Source: Desulfobacterales bacterium
GTDB lineage: Bacteria > Desulfobacterota > Desulfobacteria > Desulfobacterales > Desulfosalsimonadaceae
Length of the DNA stretch: 9,822 bases
Assembly (NCBI GenBank): GCA_018399455.1
Contig: JAGYOT010000035.1
Span: 1 to 9,822 of the forward strand
Direction of reading: 5' to 3'
Shown here: positions 1-6,549 of the stretch, piece by piece
How positions within the stretch are numbered: position 1 is the first letter of the stretch
Layout: every line of letters starts with the position of its first letter
Position numbers and translations under genes: made by a program
Notes under the pieces: model-generated
Told to the model about the DNA's origin: nothing
Databases searched by the model: none
Seen by the model: the letters and a program-made list of their open reading frames with translations, nothing else

Positions 1-2635
1 CCTCGATCGCGTATTGCGTCTCCTCAATCCGGGCCGTGCTTTCCCCGCTGAATCGGCGCAGGCGCCGCAGGGTGGTTCGGGTGCTGTCAAGCTCTGCATT
101 GAGCCTGGTCATCTCAAGCTTCAGATCGACCTCCCGCTGGTCATGAGCCCTAAGCTGCTCGGAGATTTCATCGATTTTTGTCTTTGTGTCATTGACCGCC
201 TGGTTGGCCTCTGCAATATCCTGTTCAATGGCTTCAAGGGCCTTGTCATGCTCCTGAATTTCGGTCTCAATGTCCTCTTTTTCCCCTTCCAGTCGTTGTT
301 TTTCCAGGCAGATAATTTCATGCTGGCGACGGGCATGCTTTAACCGTTCGGCGGTCTTGTACAGATCTTTTTCCACCTGCACCGACTCCTTGTCCAGGGC
401 GGACAGCCGGGTCGTGCGGTCATGCAGACGCGTTTCAATGGCCCGGATATCGGACTCGAGTTCACTCTGGGCCTTCTCCTCCCCGGTGAGACGGTCGCTC
501 AGTTCTGAAATTCTAATATCAAGATCACGGATCTCGTGCTTTTTTTCATAAATTCCGGTCAGTTTGTTGCTGCTGCCCCCGATCATCGCGCCATTGGCCG
601 CGATTAAATCGCCGTACCGGGTGACCACGGAAAACCCCGGATGGAGCCGGCGCAACTGAATAGCGGCTTCAAGATCCTCTGTCACCAGAGTATTTTCCAC
701 CAGGGCTTCAACTGTAGACTCAAAACCTGAGCTGATGCTCAAATGCCTGAACAGGGAATTTTCTGACCTGTCATCCTGAGCCGGGGCCGGTCCGGAACCG
801 CTTTCGACCTTATCGCCCAAAGCGTTACCGGCTATGCTGCCGCCCGCCTCGTTCGGCTTGGATTGCGGCAGGAAACCGCATCGCCCGGCATCGTTTTCGC
901 GCAGATACTGAATGAAATCCGCACCGATCCGGGAATCTGCTACCAGTATGAACTGCAGGGCCTCGCCAAGACAGGCCTCCAGGGCAAGTTCATAGCCGTC
1001 CTCCGGCGTGATAAACTCCGCAAGTGCCCCCATTATAGCGGACCGCTGACCGTCTGAGTCACGGACAGCCGCATCAGGATGTTTCATGACGGCCTTAACC
1101 CCGTCCCTATACCATTCGTAGTTGGCCTCCATTTTTTTCAACGCCGAATACCGGGAGCGCAGCCGGCTTCGTTCATTGGTCAGAGTGTTGACGGTTTTTA
1201 CCTGTTTGCCGAGGGCTTCATTTTTTTCTGAAAGGCTTTGGCGGTCCGCATTAATTTTTTCCCGCAGTGCTTCCAGCTGTGTCCTTAGATCGGCATAGCG
1301 GGCACTTTCTTCGGCTTCGGTCCCGGAGAGCGCTTCCACGGTTTCAAGGGCCTTCGCCTCATCGGCAACCAGGCGCTTTAAGCGATTTTTGAGGTGATCT
1401 TTGTTCTTCCGGGCGTTTTGGTAAATATTCTGATACTTGGCTTTATACGCGGACAACTCCATAAGCCGCTTTTGCTGATCCTCCAGGCTCTGCTTCTGGC
1501 CGGCGGCGGCCTCCCGGGCCGCCCTGGACTGGTGGACCTGCGCGTCAATCCGGGATTGGATCCCGGCAATGTCGGTTTTGAGATCTTCTTCGCGTTTTTC
1601 TTCATCTGCGATTTCCGCGTCCAGTTTTTCGTTTTTTTCAACCAGGGTCCGGAGTTCGGTTTCCAGCTCCGAGAGCTCGTCAAAAAGCCTTGCTTTTTCC
1701 TGTTCCCGGTAGTCCCGCTCGGCTTCAAGCTTGTCTATCTGCCGCTGCTTTTCGCTCTGCTCGTTTCGTTTCTCCGAAATCGCCGCCTCTCGCTCTTCGG
1801 ATTCGGTGCGCATTCTTTCAAGACGGGTGTTTAGCTGATCCAGCGTCTCCGCCTGATCCGCATCCTTTTGGGAAAGAGCTTCCAGTTTTGTTTCGATGGA
1901 TGCCATCTGCCGGGCATATTTCAGGTAATAATAAACCCCGATCCGGATCTCTGATTCTTTCAGCTGCTTTTTCAGCCGCTTATACTCCCTTGCCGTATCC
2001 GCCTGGACAGAGAGCCCCTCAAGCTGCTGCTCAATTTCATCAATGATGTCATTGAGCCGATCCAGGTTCTGCCGGGTGGTCGCCACCTTTGCCAATGCTT
2101 CCTTTTTTCGGGTTTTGTAGCGCATCACACCGGCTGCTTCTTCGATAAAGCTTCTTCTTTCCTCGGCCGAAGCGTCGGTGATCGCCCCAATGTTGCCCTG
2201 CTGGACAATGGCGCAGGATTTTGAGCCCATGCCGCTTCCCAGAAAAATGTTATGAATGTCCTTTAAACGGCAGGGCTGCTTGTTTAAAAAATAGGCGCTT
2301 TCACCGGAACGGTACAGGCGGCGGGTAATCTGGATTTCCGAATAGGGCGGCAGGTTGGGCTCATCCCGGCCGCCGTCATTTGAGAGCACCAACGAAACTT
2401 CGGCCAGGTTGATCGGGGGCCGCTTTTGGGTTCCGGCAAAAATCACATCCCCCATGGATTTGCCGCGCAGTTGTTTGACGCTCTGCTCGCCCATAACCCA
2501 TTTTATGGCATCAAAAATATTGCTTTTTCCGCAGCCGTTCGGGCCAACGACCGCGGAGATTCCCGCCGGAAATTCAATGACCGATTTGTCGGGAAAGGTT
2601 TTAAATCCATATATTTCAAGTCGTTTTAAGTGCAT
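1..2635 (-). CDS. smc: SMC chromosome segregation/condensin ATPase, N-terminal 878 residues (3' end outside window)
   Basis: SMC forms the ring-shaped, DNA-bound homodimer that compacts and segregates the chromosome, with ScpA and ScpB as usual partners. The ATG at 2635 begins MHLKRLEIYGFKTF, the family's usual opening. The Walker A motif GPNGCGKSN is at residues 31-39 and is followed by the Q-loop region WVMGEQS and the LRGKSM segment. The stretch IVQQGNIGAITDASAEERR leads into a long Glu/Lys/Arg-rich coiled coil (about 165-520). The hinge lies at about residues 525-695 (ending near GAMIGGSS), and the returning coiled coil runs to the window edge. The frame is open throughout. Bacterial SMC proteins are usually about 1150-1200 residues, so the C-terminal ATPase half (signature motif and Walker B) lies beyond position 1. 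No strong ribosome binding site is visible; only a G-rich stretch precedes the ATG. The gene diverges from the transporter to its right. Confidence 0.96.
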   Translation of the reverse strand, partial: MHLKRLEIYGFKTFPDKSVIEFPAGISAVVGPNGCGKSNIFDAIKWVMGEQSVKQLRGKSMGDVIFAGTQKRPPINLAEVSLVLSNDGGRDEPNLPPYSEIQITRRLYRSGESAYFLNKQPCRLKDIHNIFLGSGMGSKSCAIVQQGNIGAITDASAEERRSFIEEAAGVMRYKTRKKEALAKVATTRQNLDRLNDIIDEIEQQLEGLSVQADTAREYKRLKKQLKESEIRIGVYYYLKYARQMASIETKLEALSQKDADQAETLDQLNTRLERMRTESEEREAAISEKRNEQSEKQRQIDKLEAERDYREQEKARLFDELSELETELRTLVEKNEKLDAEIADEEKREEDLKTDIAGIQSRIDAQVHQSRAAREAAAGQKQSLEDQQKRLMELSAYKAKYQNIYQNARKNKDHLKNRLKRLVADEAKALETVEALSGTEAEESARYADLRTQLEALREKINADRQSLSEKNEALGKQVKTVNTLTNERSRLRSRYSALKKMEANYEWYRDGVKAVMKHPDAAVRDSDGQRSAIMGALAEFITPEDGYELALEACLGEALQFILVADSRIGADFIQYLRENDAGRCGFLPQSKPNEAGGSIAGNALGDKVESGSGPAPAQDDRSENSLFRHLSISSGFESTVEALVENTLVTEDLEAAIQLRRLHPGFSVVTRYGDLIAANGAMIGGSSNKLTGIYEKKHEIRDLDIRISELSDRLTGEEKAQSELESDIRAIETRLHDRTTRLSALDKESVQVEKDLYKTAERLKHARRQHEIICLEKQRLEGEKEDIETEIQEHDKALEAIEQDIAEANQAVNDTKTKIDEISEQLRAHDQREVDLKLEMTRLNAELDSTRTTLRRLRRFSGESTARIEETQYAIE

Positions 2636-2659
2636 CGGTCGGGGCCGGGATTGAATTGC

Positions 2660-2666
2660 ATTATTA
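2660..2666 (-). promoter_or_regulatory. possible -10 element for smc
   Basis: On the minus strand this reads TAATAAT, ending 24 bases before the smc ATG, in an AT-rich patch of an otherwise GC-rich gap. No convincing -35 box is visible at the right distance, so this rests on one motif and its position only. Confidence 0.25.
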
Positions 2667-2713
2667 ATCCCCCATCCGAAAGTCGGTTGATCTGGATTTG
2701 AGGAAAAACTCCA

Positions 2714-2881
2714 ATGGCAGCGAAATCTTTGTGGATTCCTGTTTTAAGAACTGATATATGCAAATTTTATCTTTTTAACCCGATCGGGCGTATTTCTGCA
2801 ATAAAAAATTACAGGCCCCCTGCAAGCCGGCCCAAACCCGACAGCGTGTTACCGGAGAGGCTTTTTTTTGAAGTGGATTAA
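2714..2881 (+). CDS. small hypothetical ORF upstream of the SBF-like transporter (55 residues)
   Basis: An ATG at 2714 opens a 55-residue frame ending in TAA at 2879-2881, starting MAAKSLWIPVLRTD. AGGA at 2701-2704 sits about nine bases upstream and could act as a ribosome binding site. The frame overlaps the transporter's TTG start by 14 bases in another frame, so it could be a leader peptide that couples translation. I recognise no domain. The middle is rich in Arg and Pro and could simply be non-coding AT/GC patches that happen to lack stops. It is as likely to be chance as a gene. Confidence 0.2.
   Translation: MAAKSLWIPVLRTDICKFYLFNPIGRISAIKNYRPPASRPKPDSVLPERLFFEVD
2779..2788. repeat. 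10-bp perfect palindrome CCCGATCGGG
   Basis: CCCGATCGGG equals its own reverse complement and lies about 80 bases upstream of the transporter start, in the divergent intergenic region. It could be half of an operator or a chance palindrome. No second copy was noticed nearby, and no T-run follows that would make it a terminator. Confidence 0.3.
2854..2860 (+). promoter_or_regulatory. ribosome binding site that fixes the TTG start of the transporter
   Basis: GGAGAGG ends seven bases before the TTG at 2868. This is a strong Shine-Dalgarno match at good spacing, and it supports a TTG start over later in-frame ATG codons, which would remove the first transmembrane segments. Confidence 0.75.
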
Positions 2882-3839
2882 AAAATACTGGTTTTTGATC
2901 GGTCTGGCATTGGTTTTTCTGCTGACTCTGGCGGACATAACCGATCTGACCGCCCAGAGCGGCCGATGGCTCAAACAGCATTCCGGCCCGAATATCGTGA
3001 TCTGTCTGGTTTTCTTTTTCTCTGGGCTTATCCTGGACACTTCCCATATCCGGGCGGGTCTTACCGACATGAAGGGCACGATCCATTCCCTTCTGCTTAT
3101 ATTTGCCGTCTCTCCTGTTTTGGGCGCCGCCATTGCGTTTCTGCCAATGGCGACGGGAATTAAAATCGGACTCTTTCTTGTGGCAGTGATGCCCACCACC
3201 ATGAGTTCGGGGGTTGTTATGACCGGTGCGGCAGGTGGACGAATAGCGCACGCCCTGGTGATTACGGTCATCGCCAACGTGCTGGCGGTGTTCACCATTC
3301 CAGTCACGCTGTCGCTTCTTCTGTTCACGACGGGCAATGATACAGCAATCATTATAGACAAAGCAGCCGTCATGATAAGGATTGGTCTGTTCGTGGTGCT
3401 GCCGCTTGTCATCGGCCTTTCGGTACGTGTTGGACTGCGCCGGTGGCTCATTAAAATCAGCAGCTCTATTCAAATCCTCAATCAACTGCTGGTCTTGTGC
3501 ATTGTCTGGATGGGTATCGCCCAGTCCAAACCGGTCCTGTTAAAAGCACAGGGGGAACTTGCAGTGATCGTTCTGGTTGTCTCAGGTTTTCATCTGGTGC
3601 TGCTTTATGCGGCCTGGCAGAGCCTGAAGGCGTTGCGCGTGCCTGTCGGAAAACGGGAGAGCGTCCTTTTCATGGGCATCCAGAAGACGCTTCCGCTTTC
3701 CGTCATTCTCCAGGTTACCCTGTTTCCGGAATACGGCCTGGCACTGCTGGTCTGCGTGGCTCACCACTTCATCAGCCTGATGATCGACGGGTTTCTGGTA
3801 GGCCGGATTCGACCGGAAAGTCAACAGACCGGGCTTTAA
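2868..3839 (+). CDS. SBF-like / bile acid:sodium symporter-family membrane transporter (YfeH/SLC10A7 type)
   Basis: This is a 323-residue inner-membrane protein with about nine or ten hydrophobic segments, beginning MKWIKKYWFLIGLALVF. Residues 108-120 (MPTTMSSGVVMTG) and 271-282 (IQKTLPLSVILQ) match the two most characteristic motifs of the SBF-like CPA family (PF13593), which includes bacterial YfeH and animal SLC10A7. Length is normal for that family. The substrate is not established for bacterial members, so a bile-acid role should not be assumed; sodium-coupled uptake of an organic anion is a guess from the superfamily. The start is TTG with a strong ribosome binding site, and the next possible start would delete the first helix. 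The gene diverges from smc and converges with glpD, sharing four bases with it at the stop codons. No cognate enzyme sits beside it to suggest a substrate. Confidence 0.88.
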   Translation: MKWIKKYWFLIGLALVFLLTLADITDLTAQSGRWLKQHSGPNIVICLVFFFSGLILDTSHIRAGLTDMKGTIHSLLLIFAVSPVLGAAIAFLPMATGIKIGLFLVAVMPTTMSSGVVMTGAAGGRIAHALVITVIANVLAVFTIPVTLSLLLFTTGNDTAIIIDKAAVMIRIGLFVVLPLVIGLSVRVGLRRWLIKISSSIQILNQLLVLCIVWMGIAQSKPVLLKAQGELAVIVLVVSGFHLVLLYAAWQSLKALRVPVGKRESVLFMGIQKTLPLSVILQVTLFPEYGLALLVCVAHHFISLMIDGFLVGRIRPESQQTGL

Positions 3840-5398
3840 CTCACGAAATAGCCTTCGGCCAGCCCGCGAAACCGGTGGATCTGCTCCTCTGCCCAGGATT
3901 CATCCCGGCCAAGCTCCCTTTTCATCAGCTCGGCCACTTTTGGCACCATTTCCACACTGGCCCGGGCATCCAGCAGCAGCGCCCGGGTGCGCCGGGATAA
4001 AAAATCCTCCACAGTTCGGGCCATTTCATGGCGTACAGCCCACACGACCTCCGCGGCCATTGTGGAAAACTTCTCATGGAGTCTTTCTCCCAGGGATGGC
4101 CGTTCGTTTATGAGATCCGCAATGGACTGGGCGTCCGCGCCGTAGATCCCCAATTCACCAAACTTATCAAAGTTTTTGTGAAAACCGTGGATGTGCAGAT
4201 CCTTGGAAACAGTCGGGGAATCCGGCAGATCTGCCACCGTCGCCGCCTGATCAATGGTGTCTTCAGCCATCTTCCGGCACGTGGTCCACTTGCCCCCGGC
4301 AATGGTGACCAGCCCGGAGCGGGAAATATGAATGGTGTGGTCCCTTGAAACCGCTGCTGTGCTGCCGTCTGAGCCATGGCTGACAAGAGGCCTTAATCCG
4401 GCGAACATGCTTAAAATGTCCTCAGGCCCGGGATCCTTGCTCAGGTAATGGGCCGCATGGGTAAGGAGAAACTCGATTTCTTCATCCATGGGCCGGGGCT
4501 CAAGGGAGATCTCTGCAACCGGAATGTCGGTGGTACCGACAATCACCCGGTTATGCCATGGGGTTGCAAAAAGCACCCGGCCGTCAGCGGTGTGCGGGAC
4601 CATAACCGCACTCTCGCCGGGAAGGAAGGATTTGTCAAAAACCAGGTGAACCCCCTGGCTGGGAAGAATCATTTTTTCCGAAGCCGGATCATCCATTGCG
4701 ATCACTTTATCCGTAAAGACGCCAGTTGCGTTGATCACGCCTTTTGCCGGGATTTCATAAGGGTCTCCGGTTTCCATATCCCTTGCCTTAACCCCGGAGA
4801 CAATCCCGTCCTCTTTTTTCATAAGGCCCGTCACCTTCATATAATTGATCACTGTAGCGGACTGTTCGGCCGCAGTCTGAGCCATATTGACAGCCAGACG
4901 AGCATCGTCGAACTGTCCGTCATAGTAAATGATTCCGCCGCGAAGCCCCTTAGTCTCAATGGTCGGCAGATACGCCAGGGTCTTCTCTCTGGAAAGGTGC
5001 CCGGAGCTGCCGAATCCGTGCCTGCCCGCCAGCATATCGTAGAGTTTCAGTCCGATTCCGTAAAAAGGACCTTCCCACCAGTCATAGACAGGCACAACAA
5101 ACCGAAGGTTATGCACCAGGTGAGGAGCGTTTTCCCGAAGCAGCCGTCTTTCCTTCAATGCCTCCAGAACCAGGGTGACATTGCCCTGCTGAAGATAGCG
5201 CACGCCGCCGTGGATCAACTTGGTGCTTCGGCTGGAGGTTGCCTTTGAGAAATCGTCCTGCTCGAGAAGGACGGTGCGATAGCCCCGGGATGCGGCCTCA
5301 ATGGCTGTGGCAAGCCCGGTCGCCCCGCCGCCGATAATCACAAAGTCCCAGGGCCTGTCGGCCCGTTGAATCCGGGTCAGCATTTCTTTGCGGTTCAT
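3836..5398 (-). CDS. glpD: FAD-dependent glycerol-3-phosphate dehydrogenase (GlpD/GlpA family)
   Basis: The enzyme oxidises sn-glycerol 3-phosphate to dihydroxyacetone phosphate at the inner face of the membrane and passes electrons through FAD, normally to quinone. The 520 residues start with a Rossmann FAD motif, VIIGGGATG (20-28), followed by the family signature SSRSTKLIHGGVRYLQ (55-70). AGGKWTTCRK (387-396) contributes to the second FAD-contact region, and the C-terminal helical domain carries RRTRALLLDA (469-478). Length is close to the roughly 500 residues of E. coli GlpD. No transmembrane helix or signal peptide is visible, as expected for a peripheral membrane protein. The ATG at 5398 has GGAGG at 5404-5408 and overlaps the nagZ stop as ATGA, so translation is probably coupled. 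No glpK, glpF, glpB or glpC accompanies it here. A role in glycerol use or in phospholipid glycerophosphate recycling are both open. Confidence 0.95.
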   Translation of the reverse strand: MNRKEMLTRIQRADRPWDFVIIGGGATGLATAIEAASRGYRTVLLEQDDFSKATSSRSTKLIHGGVRYLQQGNVTLVLEALKERRLLRENAPHLVHNLRFVVPVYDWWEGPFYGIGLKLYDMLAGRHGFGSSGHLSREKTLAYLPTIETKGLRGGIIYYDGQFDDARLAVNMAQTAAEQSATVINYMKVTGLMKKEDGIVSGVKARDMETGDPYEIPAKGVINATGVFTDKVIAMDDPASEKMILPSQGVHLVFDKSFLPGESAVMVPHTADGRVLFATPWHNRVIVGTTDIPVAEISLEPRPMDEEIEFLLTHAAHYLSKDPGPEDILSMFAGLRPLVSHGSDGSTAAVSRDHTIHISRSGLVTIAGGKWTTCRKMAEDTIDQAATVADLPDSPTVSKDLHIHGFHKNFDKFGELGIYGADAQSIADLINERPSLGERLHEKFSTMAAEVVWAVRHEMARTVEDFLSRRTRALLLDARASVEMVPKVAELMKRELGRDESWAEEQIHRFRGLAEGYFVS

Positions 5399-6405
5399 AA
5401 CTGCCTCCGTTTTTTCAATGCATCCACCCTTTGGACCGATAAACGCCCCTGCTCGTAAAGACCGGGGGCGGAGGCCATTAAAGCCGATATTTCATTAAAT
5501 GCGGTTTCAATGGCCGGGCCGGGATGGCATATCAGGGCGATATCGACAGCCGCAAAAAGCAGCTGCCGAACAGCGGTTTTTATGTCAAAATGGCGGGCAA
5601 TGGCCCCCATGTCCAGGTCATCCGTGATAATGAGGCCTGTATACCCCAGTTTTTGGCGAAGCAGCGCCACTACATGAGGAGAAAGGCTGGCAGGCCATTC
5701 ATGATCTATCGCCGTATAGCGGACATGCGAGAGCATGATACCCGCAACCTGACCGGCAATCGCTTTTTTGAAAGGGAGCAGATCGCAGGCTTCAAGCACA
5801 TCCAGGGGACACTCCAGAGTTGGCAGGTCCAGGTGAGAATCCAGGGTGGTTCTTCCAATTCCGGGAAAATGCTTGGCCACGGCGAACACGCCGTTTTCCT
5901 GTAAATGCCGGATCACGATGGCGCCCATTTGCCCCGCATGATCCGGATCATGCCCGAATACCCGTTCCATCATGATCGTGTCAAGATTTTTCGGCACAAC
6001 ATCCAGGACAGGGGCCATGTTCATGTTAATACCGACTCCGGAGAGCTCCCGGCCGGTGATATCCCCGAAGCGGGCCGCATCCCCGGGCGTGCGGATGAAG
6101 GGAGGCCCCGAAAACTCCGTGAAAGGGGCCTTAAGCCTTGCCACCGTTCCGCCTTCCTGGTCGACGGCGATCAAAAGTGGGGGCTGACCGCACGACACGG
6201 CATAGTCCTGGATGGATTGGCACAAGCTGCGAACCTGGGCCGGCGACCGGATATTTCGGGAAAAAAGAATAACCCCGCCCACCTTGATCTCCCCGATCAG
6301 GTACTTGAGCTCGGCGTTTAATTCCGTACCGGAAAATCCGGTCATGAGCCGTTGACCGACGAGTTGGGCAATTGTTGGATTCTTCGGTCGTGATCGGGTC
6401 TGCAA
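5395..6405 (-). CDS. nagZ: beta-N-acetylhexosaminidase, glycoside hydrolase family 3 (NagZ-like)
   Basis: NagZ-type enzymes remove N-acetylglucosamine from muropeptides in the cytoplasm during peptidoglycan recycling. The 336 residues form one GH3 barrel. Visible hallmarks are GGVILFSRN (43-51), the substrate-site motif VDQEGGTVARL (81-91), KHFPGIG (178-184), the flexible D-x-H pair at D189/H191 that acts as general acid/base in NagZ, and IITDDLDMG (259-267), whose first Asp (D262) should be the nucleophile. No signal peptide is seen, which fits a cytoplasmic enzyme. An in-frame TGA ends 18 bases upstream, so the start must be the TTG at 6405 or lie later. The Shine-Dalgarno is weak (GGA about eight bases before). 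The next ATG (residue 21) would cut into the first barrel strand. The stop overlaps the glpD start. It could be a broader GH3 glycosidase, but the D-x-H pair favours NagZ. Confidence 0.92.
   Translation of the reverse strand: MQTRSRPKNPTIAQLVGQRLMTGFSGTELNAELKYLIGEIKVGGVILFSRNIRSPAQVRSLCQSIQDYAVSCGQPPLLIAVDQEGGTVARLKAPFTEFSGPPFIRTPGDAARFGDITGRELSGVGINMNMAPVLDVVPKNLDTIMMERVFGHDPDHAGQMGAIVIRHLQENGVFAVAKHFPGIGRTTLDSHLDLPTLECPLDVLEACDLLPFKKAIAGQVAGIMLSHVRYTAIDHEWPASLSPHVVALLRQKLGYTGLIITDDLDMGAIARHFDIKTAVRQLLFAAVDIALICHPGPAIETAFNEISALMASAPGLYEQGRLSVQRVDALKKRRQL
5404..5408 (-). promoter_or_regulatory. ribosome binding site of glpD inside the nagZ 3' end
   Basis: The minus strand reads GGAGG five bases before the glpD ATG. 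It lies within the last codons of nagZ. With the ATGA stop/start overlap this supports direct initiation as well as coupled re-initiation. Confidence 0.75.
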
Positions 6406-6423
6406 AATGCTTGTCCAGGCAGA

Positions 6424-6549
6424 TCAGGTGAACGGATTGTCGGCCTTCTCTGAACCGATGGTGGAATAGGACCGGTTGCCGTAATCATGCCCCGGCCAGA
6501 CGCGCGTATCGTCAGGCAGGGTATAAAGTCGTTGCCGGATGGATGTCAA
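6424..6549 (-). pseudogene. C-terminal stub of a metallo-beta-lactamase-fold (glyoxalase II-like) hydrolase
   Basis: The minus-strand frame ending in TGA at 6424-6426 reads SIRQRLYTLPDDTRVWPGHD, then YGNRSYSTIGSEKADNPFT. This is the usual C-terminus of MBL-fold hydroxyacylglutathione-hydrolase-like proteins, including the PDDTRVxPGHDYG block whose His binds metal (6478-6495) and the STIGxEKxxNPF tail. The rest of the roughly 200-residue protein, including the HxHxDH metal motif, is absent. Going upstream the similarity stops at the point where ahbD ends, and further upstream the frame runs inside ahbD as unrelated sequence. I infer a gene remnant left by a deletion or rearrangement. The frame does continue to an ATG at 6576 with GGAAGAG five bases before it, so a 50-residue peptide could still be made, but it could not be a working hydrolase. 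Confidence 0.78.

Noticed and set aside
1394..1834. Hydrophobic plus-strand frame opposite the SMC coiled coil
   Set aside because: Glu/Lys-rich coiled-coil codons read as Leu/Phe-rich on the other strand, giving a false membrane-protein look. The SMC frame is continuous here.
2775..3485. Minus-strand frame of about 236 codons opposite the transporter
   Set aside because: The predicted protein is an unlikely mix rich in His, Arg and Gln, and it is the mirror of a hydrophobic membrane-protein gene with clear family motifs.
2868..3839. Calling the transporter a bile acid:sodium symporter with that substrate
   Set aside because: The family name comes from animal relatives. The motifs place it with YfeH/SLC10A7-type proteins of unknown substrate, so only the family is claimed.
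3800..3870. A bidirectional terminator between the transporter and glpD
   Set aside because: The stops overlap and I see no GC-rich stem followed by a T-run on either strand in this interval.
4448..5248. Plus-strand frame of about 266 codons inside glpD
   Set aside because: It is antisense to the conserved core of GlpD, has no ribosome binding site or family motif, and is best explained as a shadow.
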